Of a stretch of 64,000 nt of DNA, positions 48,184 through 59,235 are shown piece by piece. The notes under the pieces are model-generated. The model was not told where the DNA came from. It was given only the letters and a program-made list of their open reading frames with translations, and did not search any database. Within the stretch, counting starts at the first letter, position 1. Each line of letters begins with the position of its first letter. This DNA is from Sambucus nigra (taxonomy: Eukaryota; Streptophyta; Magnoliopsida; Dipsacales; Adoxaceae), in the NCBI GenBank assembly GCA_949130495.1, contig OX422211.1, forward strand, positions 447,960,719 to 448,024,718, in the 5' to 3' direction. Both the position numbers and the translations under genes were made by a program.

Positions 48184-48905
48184 TTACAAAGGAATTTCAT
48201 CCCCGAAATTTGGATGTTCCTTCGGTGAATAACTCTGGATACTGTTCTCGCATATCATCCTCCCGCTCCCACGTCGAATCGTCTACATTATTGTGCCCCA
48301 CTCAACTCGAACCAAGGGTACCACCTTAGACCGCAGCTTACGCTCACTACGATTAAGTATAGCAATTGATCTCTCCTCGTAAGAGATATCTGGCTGTAAG
48401 TATATCTCCTATAATGGAATGTTCTAATAAGCCCTCTGGTACCTCTTCAGCGACAACACATGGAACACATCAGGAATCCGATGTAAGCGCTCTGGTAAGC
48501 CCAGCCTATATGAAACTGGTCCCACCCTCTCGATAATCGAAAAAGGTCCCACGTGTCTCGGTTCTGGCTTCCCTTTCTTTCTGAACCTCATGACTCCTTT
48601 CATAGGAGACACCCGTACCAAAATATGATCACCAATCTCCAACTGTACGTGCCTCATATATGCGTCGGCATAACTCTTTTGCATGTCCTGAGCTATACAG
48701 ATGCGCCATCGGATCAGCTTAATCTTGCCAGTCGTATCCTGAATCATCCCTCGCCCTAACAATTTATTGTCCCCCACCTCTAACCAGTAAGCGGGCCAAC
48801 GACAAAGATGTATATACATCGCCTAAAATGATGCCATGTCGATGGTAAACTGGTAGAAGGTATTATAAGCAAACTCCACTAATGGAAGGTACTGCTCCCA
48901 TCCTC
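48184..48905 (-). pseudogene. Chromovirus integrase end and chromodomain
   Basis: The last part of pol. The integrase core end is WEQYLPLVEFAYN (about 48900-48860). The C-terminal domain with WLEVGDNKLLGRGMIQDTT, LEIGDHILVRVSPMKGVMRF and VFHVLSLKRYQ follows to about 48428. After a stop and a frame change comes a chromodomain remnant (PLVRVEW, then DDSTWEREDDMREQYPELF, about 48300-48215), which would tether integration to modified histones. A stop also interrupts near 48835. The fragment is cut at 48905 by an oppositely oriented LTR, so everything upstream in pol is missing. The chromodomain and the long TGTAACACCCC LTR point to a Tekay/Del-type chromovirus. Confidence 0.9.
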
Positions 48906-50300
48906 CCCGTGTTTTGTGAATATTTAGAAATTAATTAATTTGGTTATTTTCTAAATTACACGTGTGAAGTAATTTAATTAAAATAAATTATTATGTGTTA
49001 ATATATATTGATCGGGAGAGACTATGATTAATGTTAATGGGATAAATAAACTAAGTGAATAGTAAATAACATGTGATAATTATTATACGTCGTAGCGAGT
49101 AACATCGACGGAACTATATTATACCTCAACCAGGAGTCCAGTGTAGGTTATATTAAGGTCGAGATGGAAAATTTATGTAGAGTAACTCGGATGGAGGTTT
49201 TGAGGTCACGTTGATTCCTAATGGGCCAAAATAGGCAGAATACAATACCCGGGTGTATTAATTGGGTCTTGGGATATTTTTAGACCAACCTAGCACCACG
49301 TGAGGGAGTTTTGTTCATTTGGGAGTTTAGGATTGGAAAAACTCCAAAATTCTAAGTGTTATATCAACCACTTTATGATAGAGGCTAGGGTTACAATACA
49401 TGGGAAAGAAGGGAGGTAATAGGAGAGGAAGAAGAGAGGAGCCTTAGACCATTATATATCTTTTTCCACCACCGACGTCGCCGAAATCAAGATCGGAGCA
49501 ATGGAAGAACAACTCCAGCACCTAACAATAAAAATCAGACCTACAAACATAAGGCAAGTGTTTATCTTGAAATCTTTTAAGCATATTATAATACCCATGA
49601 TAATGTAGAGTTAATAATGCATGAATACCTAGTTTTTGGAATGTGATATTGGGATTGAATTAATTATTTAATTTTGGTTATAATCATCCTACTATTATAA
49701 TAACATAAAATCTAGGGATTGGGTGTGAATAGGATGATAAAATTTTGGGTTCTTGAAGATGAACATGCAAGAAAAGAGAAATTGGGGGTTTTTTTATTAA
49801 AGTAGAATTTTAATATTATTTAATGTGAATTAAATGATGAATTGTGAAAATATTTCGTTTTAAACTAGCCCCATGTGAGGTCTGGCTGATTTGGTTGGGA
49901 GTTTGGGAAGTTTTCTTGGAGGTTTGTTAGGTTAACAATGGTGAAAAACGTAACTGGGTAAAGTTTCCAAACAGGTGTCGATCAATCGATCGAGGGATGT
50001 CGATCGATCGACCAAAGCTGAAATCGGGTTCTTTCTTTATTTGCATAGTTTTCCTTACCAATAATTGTGGAGGACTTTGGTAATGTTGTATTAAGTATAT
50101 GAGGACTTGGAGAACATCAGTAGACCTATAGTTAAAGCCCGTCTTAGTCTTAATGAGGGTAAATTGAGATTAGGACTGACGAGAGTTAAACGATTGTGTT
50201 ATGTTTCACGAATTTACAAATCGGGTTACGAGAAGTATAAAAAATAACCCAAGATTGATACCAGTAGGATAGTGATGTATCGACTACTGAAATTACTGAT
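48906..50300 (+). mobile_element. Chromovirus-family LTR, inverted copy, part 1
   Basis: Reads in plus orientation from about eight bases inside the LTR start (CCCCGTGTTTTGTGAATATTT) and matches the complement of 45296-48175 closely. Interrupted at about 50300 by the MITE cluster. Head-to-head with the other LTR across only 730 bases. Confidence 0.85.
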
Positions 50301-50552
50301 GGCCTGTTAGCGGGTGGGATCTAGGGAGATCCATATTCGTTTAATAGGCACTTAATCGGATTCGGATCAGGGTCCGGGTCCGAGTCTAGCCAGATAAATA
50401 CATTTATTTCTATTTTATCCCTTTCTTTATTTTTCAATCTTAGAATAAAATATATTGTAATGTATTATAGTATATGATTAGTATGAATAAATCATATATT
50501 ACTTATATTTATTATATACATAAATATATATTTTTTTATATATAATACTTAC

Positions 50553-50600
<48 letters not shown>

Positions 50601-50603
<3 letters not shown>

Positions 50604-50781
50604 TTGCTCTTGTGAGGACCGGTACACATTTTAAGAGTGCAGACTGGACATGTGTCACCTGGCGGTGAGCCCATAAAGGAGAGAGAGTGCACCTATAATT
50701 TAACCAATAATTTTTAGGTCACCGTTAGGTGACACATGTCTGATTCGCACTCTTAAAATGCCGACTAGTTCGCACAAGAGC

Positions 50782-50786
<5 letters not shown>
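50601..50786. repeat. MITE A (palindromic, TA-flanked)
   Basis: Inverted ends GTATTGCTCTTGTG / CACAAGAGCAGTAC with inner arms sharing CATTTTAAGAGTGC and GACATGTGTCACCT. 186 bases, bordered on both sides by long (TA)n tracts. Confidence 0.85.
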
Positions 50787-50860
<74 letters not shown>

Positions 50861-50863
<3 letters not shown>

Positions 50864-51220
50864 CCCAGTTTGATGTCCCTGAATGAGGTCCATTTTTTTA
50901 AAATAGTAAAAAAAATATTTTTTGTTGATTTTTTTTTTATGCTTTTTAAACATTTCAGTAGAACCATATAAAAAAATCAACTTAAAATGATTTTTTTTAC
51001 TATTTTAAAAAAAATCGGTCAGTTTTTTAACAGCTTAAAAACAACTTTAAAATATAACACATTCTGACCGATTTTTTTAAAATAGCAAAAAAAATCATTT
51101 TGAACTGATTATTTTTTAATGGTCCTACTGAAATATTTAAAAACCATAAAAAATGAGTCTAGAAATATTTTTTTTACTATTTTAAAAAAATGGACCTCAT
51201 TCAGGGACCTCAAACTGGGA
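50861..51220. repeat. MITE B (near-perfect long palindrome)
   Basis: Arms of about 170 bases start TCCCCCAGTTTGATGTCC and TCCCAGTTTGAGGTCC and continue through CTGAATGAGGTCCATTTTTT. The centre is near 51035-51050. No coding capacity. A (GA)n run precedes it. Confidence 0.9.
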
Positions 51221-51255
51221 CTACACTTGATCATCTTCATACATATATATATATA

Positions 51256-51562
51256 GGGAGAGGTTCAAAAGCAACATAAAAGATGAACATTTGAATGAAC
51301 CTTAACAAAAAAGACACCTAACACCCATTTAATTTTATTTCCATGTTGTAATTGGTCCGCGTCAGCGGCAACGAACATGCGTGTGGCATGCGTCTTTTTA
51401 ATACACGCGTGTCCATTACCGTTGTCTCGTGTCACACGTGTGTTCGTTGTCCCTGGCATGGATCAATTACAACATAGGAATTAAAATTGATTGGGTTTTA
51501 AATGTTTTTTGTTAAGGTTCATTATAATGTTCATCTTTTATGTTCACTTCTGAACCTCTCTC
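51256..51562. repeat. MITE C (palindromic, TA-flanked)
   Basis: Arms start GGGAGAGGTTCAAAAG and GAGAGAGGTTCAGAAG and share CATAAAAGATGAACAT and ATGAACCTTAACAAAAAA. The GC-richer centre (51355-51460) is less symmetric. TA tracts flank both ends. Confidence 0.88.
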
Positions 51563-51580
51563 TCTCTCTCTCTCTATCTA

Positions 51581-51632
<52 letters not shown>

Positions 51633-51727
51633 GTACAAGGCGGGTCGGGGCTTCAAGTCTAGTGCTCAGACCCTATTATACGGATCGGGTCCGAGTCGGT
51701 TCCAGGTCTAGCCACATTAGCAACCCT

Positions 51728-51924
51728 ACTTCGAATAGTGAGTTATACTTTGAAAAATAACAATAAGTGTGAATCGTTAATACGTTTAGTATTCAACAGA
51801 TATATACTACGTACTGGATATATTATGGATTGTGTGCATACCTATACTAGAGATATTTATAGGTTGTGAGTATACCTATTATATGCTTTGTTATGTGTGT
51901 GAACATACCTACATTGTATGCTAT
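51728..51924 (+). mobile_element. Chromovirus-family LTR, inverted copy, part 2
   Basis: Continues the LTR up to GTATGCTAT, where CACTA-2 entered. TAT at 51922-51924 is one copy of its target duplication. Confidence 0.85.
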
Positions 51925-52250
51925 CACTACACCAAATCTGCCGAATTGTCAAGGTCATTGACCTTGACAAATCCAACTTGTCAAGGTCAATGACCGTGAC
52001 ATTTCGAGGCGAGACAACTTTTTTTGTCACGGTCGTGTCACGGTCATTGACCTTGACACAAAACTCGCGTTTTGTGTCACGATCGTGTCGCGGTCAATGA
52101 CCGTGACACGTTTGTCACGGTTATAAACCGTGACAAATCCGTGACCTTTTTTAAAAAAATTGTCACGGCCATTGACCGTGACACGTCCGTGATAACTTTT
52201 TGTCACGGACGTGTCACGGTCAATGACCGTGACAATTCTGGGAAGAATTT
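51925..52250. promoter_or_regulatory. CACTA-2 left subterminal repeats
   Basis: Six or more copies of the GTCA(A/C)GGTCAATGACC(G/T)TGAC palindrome, often linked by GTCACGG(T/A)CGTGTCACGG half-site pairs. Expected binding region for the subterminal-repeat protein. Confidence 0.85.
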
Positions 52251-52480
52251 AAAAAAAATCTGTTGGGCAGTATGGCCACTGCCACTGCCCAGCAGTATAT
52301 TTGTACTCGTTATAGCAACGTTGTACCTGTTCCAAACATTATATATCCAAACAAACTAAAGATAATGCAAATATATATTCAAATAGAGACAATATGCATC
52401 ACGATATAATTCAAATGTAACAACTTAAAACAATTCAATTCAAACTTAAAACAATTCAATTCAAACTTAAAACAATGTCA

Positions 52481-54295
52481 CTACATGTCTGGTGTATTGT
52501 TAAAACTGAGGAGGTGAGTAGGCCACACGACATACGAATTGACGCACCCACTAATATACGTCGTGCCGCATTGTTCGCGCAACCACAATAGGGAGTTCTC
52601 CTTCCCGGGTATGACATGCGTGACGAGCACCCTGGACTCCATCTCTTGAAGCGCACGTTCATGAACTATTCCACCCTGGACGATATTCGGGTCCCTCAAC
52701 CCCCGCCCTATCCGCTGGCCATCAAATACGTCCAATATGAACAAGCTCGGCCAACCAACTGTCGACATTGGTCTGTTGAAGGGCGCCAAATAGGGAAGTG
52801 GATCATCGAAGTACGAATGTGTCGGTGATGAAGCAGCGAGGTCCACATCCTCGTCATCCTGCGTCTCGTCCTCCCGCACCTCGTCCTCCACCGCCTTCTC
52901 CTTCCCTTTCCCTTTCCCTTTACAGTCTCCGCCCAACGTACTCTTCATGAATGCGTACATATCTTGGACCGTCGCCTCCAAACGGGACAGCTTCGCGTCG
53001 TGTGAATCCACCGTTCGAGCCAACCCGGTGTCGCTCGTCTCCAATCCGATGATCCTATATTTGGCCACCCGCGATCTCACCCCCCTTGTCCTCCCCTTGC
53101 GATCAGAGCCAAGCACTTGGCTGAGTGCATCTGTGGACAAAGATGCCTTGTCGGCATCAGACTGTGACTCATGCACTTCCTTAAGCTTTGCCTGAATCGT
53201 CAAAAAGCACATGATTAGTAAAATAAGTAAACTAAAAAATTATAACGTAATTAACAAAAATTAAACTGTCGGATTACTTACAATCGTGGTCGCAACACTC
53301 GGGGACACCTCCTTGTCCTTACCCTTCTTCGTTCAAAGATCCACATAAGTATCGAGCCCATGTGGCTTACCCCCTGGCCCACTCCCTACCCCCTGAAATA
53401 AAATAAAGTAAAGTAAAATTAGTATCGGCCCCGCAAAGTAAAATAATGAAGAATAATATATTTCTGTAGTTATAGAAAAATTAAATCTTACCTGCATCCT
53501 ATGCTCCACCTCGGCGTAAGAGGTCTGGCCGGAGTAGTGCAAGTCCGTCTTTTTTGCCCGATTTTCCCTCCCCGATTGGCGAGATGCCAATTGTCGATCC
53601 TCGATCTCATTGTCAATGAACTTCTGCCATTGTGCCAATGAGATCGGCTCCTTGGGGGGGACAGATTCACTCCATTGGATAATCGACTCTCATGTTTTCC
53701 CAAAGTACCGTGCCCGCATATTTTTTTTCCACGACTTGAGTTGCTCCCTAATCTGCTCCAACACGGGATCGCGTAGCTTTGGATCCAAGTTGAATTGTTC
53801 CTGTCCAACAAATACAATGTTAGTTGCGAATAAATATAAATATAAATATAAATATATAAATATAAATATAAAAATCAATATAAATATAAATATAAATATG
53901 AAATCGAAATCGAAATTGAAATTGAAATTGAAATTGAAATTGAAATTGAAATTGAAATTGAAATTGAAATTGAAATTGAAATTGAAATTGAAATTGAAAT
54001 TGAAATTGAAATATAAATATAAATATAAATATATTACCTGTAGTGCCGCCCAAACAGCTAACTTGAGCTCATATGGCACCTCCTTCCAACTCATAAACCC
54101 CGGGCCGATGACCGTCTTTAGTAGAACGAGGGATCTCGCTAATATCTCCGATTTGTTCTCGACGGTAATCCCATATTTCCCATATTTGGGGAGCCTAGGG
54201 ACGGAAGAGCCCTCGTCGCCTCCACTACCACCGACCCCAGACAACATCATCATAAACAGCATCATCATCTTCGCCTTAATATCTGAAGGAGACAT
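52481..54295 (-). pseudogene. CACTA-2 Transposase_24-type gene, four exons
   Basis: Exons 54295-54038, 53800-53492, 53392-53282 and 53191-52481 have GT/AG borders (for example CAG|GTAATA, CAG|GTAAGA, ATT|GTAAGT) and lengths 258, 309, 111 and 711. All are divisible by three, so every intron is phase 0 and the model gives 462 codons plus stop. Exon 1 reads MSPSDIKAKMMM...MSWKEVPYELK. Exon 2 has the W-Q-K-F-I and ENRAKKTDLHYSGQTSYAEVE signature of the family. Exon 4 has a GRTRGVRSR motif and an acidic linker (EDEVREDETQDDEDVDL). TGA codons in exon 2 (53690) and exon 3 (53333) kill it; both sit where an Arg CGA is plausible. Intron 1 holds the ATTGAA microsatellite. It is a close relative of the CACTA-3 gene and a distant one of 7160-5709. 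Confidence 0.88.
53820..54030. repeat. Hexamer microsatellites in CACTA-2 intron 1
   Basis: About twenty ATTGAA units (53895-54010) flanked by AAATAT-type units. The same intron in CACTA-3 is only 70 bases. Long frames across this tract on both strands are artefacts. Confidence 0.95.
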
Positions 54296-54330
54296 TTGCT
54301 GTAAAAAAATGTTATTAGTACAGATATAAT

Positions 54331-54859
54331 ATTTTCAATTTTAAGGACTATTTTCATCACTTAGTGTTCATCTAAGTTCTAGTATAACAAGTTCCCAAAA
54401 AAATCTTTAATAAAATTCTCATATCTTCTTTCAATTTAAACACACACACAGTAGTGACTGTCTATTTAAAATAATCTCAATGTTAATTTCAGGTATTGAA
54501 TTTCTACTATTATTTTGTGCTTTTTATAAATCATACCCCACCCCCACCCCAACATGTTTACGGGCTTTCATCACCCGTCATAAATTTTTCGGTCCGTGAC
54601 TTACTGGCCAGTTGTCTTGGGTCTTTTAGTCCCTTAACATTACTTTAAGAATTTTACCCAATCTAAATACCACATTTTCTTTCTTGTTATACACTTGAAC
54701 ACGTTTTGTTATTTAGTCCTTATTAATTTATCTTTGATGTATTACCAGCATCTTTACTTTTATAAACTTTATTTAATTTTCAATTTTAAGGACTATTTTC
54801 ATCACTTAGTGTTCATCTAAGTTCTAGTATAACAAGTTCCCATAAAAATCTTTAATAAA
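54331..54859. repeat. 84-bp direct duplication in CACTA-2
   Basis: 54331-54414 and 54776-54859 are nearly identical (both contain AAGGACTATTTTCATCACTT and TCTAGTATAACAAGTTCCCA), separated by 361 bases. The 361-base segment loosely resembles LARD-1 LTR sequence. Confidence 0.85.
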
Positions 54860-55695
54860 GTATTATCACAAATATAAACTAAGAGTGATAAAATAACTTT
54901 GAGGCATATAAATTAATTGTGACAAAGTAAGATTATGGAAACCCCACTTTTCGTTCTATAACTCCTATTTTATTAAACTTTAAATATAATTAGGGGTGTA
55001 TAGAAAGAAAAGTTAAATAGGAATAAAAATAACATTTTTAAAATATGAAGGGCTCACCAATTTGATCAAATTTTTCAACAACATAGACTAATTGATCTTT
55101 ATTATAAGACAATTACTACAAATTTATGCGCATCACCCGAATTCAAAAAGTAATTTAATGACTAAAGTAATACTTTTTTTAACTTTAGTTATTCACCACA
55201 AATCTTAAAAAATATTTTATTTTTCATGCTTTTAGCAACTTCGGATGCCATTTTAACCCTTATTTTAGTTTTTTAGTTTTCATGCTTTTATTTGATGGAT
55301 ATAAAGTCATGTGATTATTTCACCATATAAAGTCAACAAAAAACGCCATATATGGTTTTTTTTCTCCATTAGTATAAGTATATAGCGATTATTTCACACT
55401 TAAATTACATATTAAGCCGGCCTTCATTTTTTTATGAAATTTGTAGAAAATTACTTATTTATTTTGAATGAAAATAAATTGTTATCCAATATTTTTGGAT
55501 ATTATTTACATTTACATTTTTGGATATTATTTACATTTACATTTTTGGATATTATATTTGGAAATTTATAGAAAATTACTTATTTATTTACATTTTTAAC
55601 CCCCTACCCCCACCCTGCCCCACCCCCACACACGCACACACACACGCACATATATACACACACACACACATATATATAAACACAAACATATATAT

Positions 55696-55697
<2 letters not shown>
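54860..55697. other. AT-rich non-coding part of CACTA-2
   Basis: No gene. A short direct repeat ATTTTTGGATATTATTTACATTTAC occurs at about 55490-55560. Ends in a CA-rich tract. Confidence 0.6.
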
Positions 55698-55762
<65 letters not shown>

Positions 55763-56061
55763 AAACCTGAAAGTAGAGAGAGAGAGAGCAGCGTCGAGAG
55801 AGAGAGAGAGGGAGGGAACGGCGGGAGGGAAAAAAGAAGGGGGAAAGGGTTTTTGCTGGAACCATTATCACGGTCGTGTCAAGGTCATTGACCGTGACAA
55901 TTATTTAAAGAATTGTCACGGTCATTGACCGTGAAAATTCTTTGTCACGGTCGTGTCAAGGTCAATGACCGTGACATAAAACGCGTGTTTTTTGTCACGA
56001 TCAATGACCTTGACAAGGGTGACCGGCTGAAAGGTGACAATTTGGCCATTTTGGTGTAGTG
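55698..56061. promoter_or_regulatory. CACTA-2 (GA)n and right subterminal repeats
   Basis: A GA tract (55703-55760 and 55779-55811) precedes palindromes of the CACGGTCATTGACCGTG type from 55868 to 56010, then the terminus. The order matches the left end of CACTA-3 read in reverse. Confidence 0.85.
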
Positions 56062-56275
56062 TATCACAGGAGGTTCCGCGCAGTGGGTGATCCCACCTTG
56101 GTGGTACTAGCGATGTCTGGATACGTACCCCAGAATGTATAACGTAGAACATAGGGCGATTTGATAGTGTAATAGTGGGACTGGCAGGCATTTGGGTAAG
56201 TTAGGTATGTACGTAGCCTATAGAACTATGTTCACCTCCATTGTGAGTTATTTGATTTGTGGTTCGAGATGACAT
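56062..56275 (+). mobile_element. Chromovirus-family LTR, inverted copy, part 3
   Basis: Starts with the second TAT, then CACAGGAGGTTCCGCGCAG, continuing the LTR interrupted by CACTA-2. It breaks off at GACATTCCTAACC. Confidence 0.85.
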
Positions 56276-58103
56276 TCCTAACCAAGTGAGCCCACCTAGA
56301 GGGGTGTCCATCTGCTATGCTAAAATATCCTAGGGCGAGTGAGCCCACCTAGAGGGGATCTCATCGCCAAAGTTAGCAGAAAGAGAAATAAGGCGAGGAG
56401 GTCCCCCAAAAGGAGCCCCTTGTCCCCAAGACTCAAGAAATCACAGAAAGGAAGTTTGGGCGAGGAGGCCCTCCACAAAGATCTCCTCGTCCCCAAATGC
56501 TCAAAAATCATAAAAAGGAAGTTTGGGGGAGGAGGCCCTTCACAAGGAGCTCCTCGTCCCCAAATGCCCAAAAAACACAGAAATAAAGTTTGAACGAGGA
56601 GGTTCACCATAAGGAGCTGCTCTTCCCAAAATACTCAAAAGACGCATGAAAATGATTTTGGGTGAAGAGCCCCACCTTAAGATCTCATCGTCCACAAAAG
56701 TCCAAAGATCACAGAAAATGAGTTTGGATGAGGATCCCCACCTTGAGGAACTCCTCGTCCTCAAATGTCCAAAGATCATAGAAAATGAGTTTGGGTGAGG
56801 AGAACCACCTTTAGGAGTTCCTCGCTCCCAAAAGTCCAAAGATCACAAAAAATGAGTTTGGAAAAAGATCCCCGCCCTGAAGAGATCCTCGTCCCCAAAA
56901 GTACAGAGATCGTAGAAAAGGAGTTTGGGAAAGGAGGCCCACCTGGAGGAGCTCCTCGTCCCCAACAGACTAAAAATCATATAAATGTATCTTGAATGAA
57001 GAGGCTTACTTAGAATGATTCATCTACTCCTAAATGACTTACTCAAAAAGAACTAGTGGGTGAGGAGGTCCACCTAGATTTATCTCCACCTCAAGACTTG
57101 TTACTCATAAATATATTAAAGTACTGATATTTTACTTTCTTGTGTAGATAACCCAGTTGAGCAAGCAGGGCTCAAAAAGGCAAGTTAGGATCTCCGGGGA
57201 GTTTTGGCTTGGTGGCTGAGGAATAAGATTTGTTGAGCAAGCTCAACCACTTAAAACTTTAAGATTGAGATAATACTAGTTGAAAGACCCTATGGGTCAC
57301 CCAGTCCTTACACAGTCCACACCTAGTGTCAAAGTAATGAATAGTGTACAAAGATTTTAGAGGAGGTGGTCCTTGAGACCTCCCTCTTCAAGTTTATAAA
57401 GATTTTAGATGAAGTGGTCATTGAAACCACTCTCCTCAAATTTACAAAGATTTTAGAGGAGATCATCTGTGAGACCTCCCTCCTCAAATTTACTAAGATT
57501 TTTCAATAAGTTACTATTTTAAAAAATATTTACCAAATCAAATATTTTGTCTCAATTAGAAGACGCATTTGCTTTTTTACTCTGATTTGCACAAGTTGTC
57601 GTATGTCAGAAGGGACAGGCGGCTATAAACTCAGTAGGGACCGAAGGTACATTACAGACCTTGTCCCTCTAAGTTTCCCTCTCATTTTTTGCGCCCAAAG
57701 TGCCAACTCAGCCCTAGTGCCCAAGTATAAATAGAACCCCTAGGCAAGGTCATCTTAGAGATAGAAAAACTCAATAGCACAGTTACTCTGTCAAATTCAC
57801 ATCAGACCACCTAGTATTCTCTCTCTGCTCTCTCTCTAAGTGTTGAGTGCCTGTTTCTTCACTCTCACCTTGATAGCCATCAGTCTCAGGAGATCCTTCT
57901 TCTCTAAGTTAATATTGTTATTTGTGAAGTTTCATATTTGTAGGAGGAGGCTCTAGCACCAACTCCATTTTTTACCAGAAAATAAAGCTTTTCACTCCCA
58001 ACTGCTCTTGAGACCTTTAATAACTTGAAGGCGGAGTCCATTGGAGTGGGTCCCGCCTCACCCTTTCCAGTTATTCATATACCCCAGTCTCACTACTCTC
58101 TTA
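56276..58103. other. Repeat-rich insertion with a TATA box, probably LTR-element remains
   Basis: Lies between two LTR pieces. It holds an eleven-copy 67-bp array (separate entry), a weaker three-copy repeat of about 60 bases (AAAGATTTTAGAGGAGGTGG, 57345-57500), a TATAAATAGAACCCC box at 57726 and a pyrimidine-rich tract (57815-57840). The tail resembles an LTR U3/R, but I found neither coding sequence nor clear termini. Confidence 0.45.
56394..57110. repeat. 67-bp tandem array (about eleven units)
   Basis: The GAGGAGG(C/T)CC start of each unit falls at about 56394, 56461, 56528, 56595, 56663, 56729, 56796, 56863, 56930, 56997 and 57061, so the period is 67 with changes of one to three bases. 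Each unit has a palindromic core close to GAGGAGCTCCTC followed by GTCCCCAAA and a purine-rich AAAATGAGTTTGG. Confidence 0.92.
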
Positions 58104-59235
58104 CAACATATACTACATACATTTATAGGTTGTACGTATACCTATTATGTGATTTGTTATGTGTGTGAACATACCTACATTGTATGCTATCACGGGAGGT
58201 TCCGCGCAGTAGGCGATCCCACCTTAGCGGTACTAGCAAGGTCTGGATGCCTGCCCCAGAATGTAGAACATAGGGCGGCTCACTATTTGAGAGTGTAATA
58301 GTGGGACTGGAAGACATTTGGGTACGTTAGGTATGTACGTAACCCATAGAACTATATTCGCCTCCATTGTGTTATTCGATTTGTGGTTCGAGGTGATATT
58401 CCGAACCGATAGTCCTTGATTTGGTACGAGAGATACACGGACTTGATAGCAAGGTATATGCATGCATCATAGTGGCCATTCCGGAGATGTTGTAGTTGTA
58501 AATATAATAGTGTGATATATATATATATACAGCTGTAATTATTCTACTTTTGTGTGACGGTAGAAAAGATAGATAGTGCATATCTAAAAGTAACTTAAAT
58601 CAGAGAAACTTAATTAACAGTTCAATAATAATATTTGGTTAATATTAATTATTGATTTTATGGTAGTGTAGCGTATGGACAATACAGGTGAGATAAACTT
58701 GTTGTGGTTAGTTGGATACTTATGTCTAGTTAGGCTGAGTAGTATAACTAGATGGGTTCAATAGGAGACGTTAGGTGTGCACTATAGTTGAGAGATGAGG
58801 AACTCAAGGGAGTGAGTAAAATTAACGTGTGTATCTAATAATTGTTTTTAACTACAATTTAAATGCTTGTTCAATGTTTTTTAAAGGTTTTGGTCTCGAA
58901 CTCGTACAAAATCTATTTTCCAAAAACTTTTAAGAATTCAACCACAGGAACGTTAAACATGATGATTCATTCCAGGAATGCGTAACTACAACACTTGTGG
59001 AGGCATGCAGGACTTGAGTGGACGCTTCAGTTATTTCATTCCTAGTTTATGATTCATTTTCAGTAATTGCAGTTGGACCTGTTGCCCATTCAGTTTAGAC
59101 ATTTATCTGAATTTATTTCTTTCAGTATCATACTCTGTATTTAGATTCGTTTCATTTCAGTTAGACTTATAATTTGGATGTTGAATTTGAAGGCGATGGT
59201 TTATTCGGCATTTACTTAAGTATTTATTATATCCT
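58104..59235 (+). mobile_element. Second partial chromovirus-family LTR with empty CACTA-2 site
   Basis: Overlaps parts 2 and 3 of the previous LTR (ACATACCTACATTGTATGC at 58168, then GGAGGTTCCGCGCAG) and continues to GATGGTTTATTCGGCA near 59210. At 58187-58193 the sequence runs TATCACGGG without any insertion. Confidence 0.85.

Larger units (their letters stand above)
50301..51727. mobile_element. Composite insertion of short non-autonomous elements
   Basis: Foreign to the LTR: the LTR sequence breaks at ...GAAATTACTGA and resumes at CTTCGAATAGTGAGTTATAC. Both ends carry GGGTCCGAGTC...TCTAGCCA blocks (50365-50395 and 51685-51716), perhaps the ends of one older non-autonomous element. Inside are four TA tracts and three unrelated palindromic MITEs. 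About 16 bases of target are lost, so no TSD can be given. Confidence 0.6.
51925..56061 (-). mobile_element. CACTA-2, non-autonomous En/Spm-type element
   Basis: Starts CACTACACCAAATCTG at 51925 and ends TTTTGGTGTAGTG at 56061 (4137 bases), with the 3-base TSD TAT on both sides. Both termini carry palindromes centred on CACGGTCATTGACCGTG. The single gene (54295-52481) lies on the minus strand; no TNP2-type transposase is present, so mobility would need one supplied in trans. The right terminus matches the left terminus of CACTA-3. Confidence 0.95.

Noticed and set aside
50301..51727. A Helitron or a single hAT element spanning the whole insertion
   Set aside because: No TC...CTRR ends with hairpin and no 8-base duplication could be found; the end blocks look more like direct than inverted repeats.
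53610..54329. A 239-codon plus-strand frame and its minus-strand counterpart rich in LKLK or FNFN repeats
   Set aside because: Both are translations of the ATTGAA/AAATAT microsatellite in an intron of the CACTA-2 gene; exon borders explain the real coding part.
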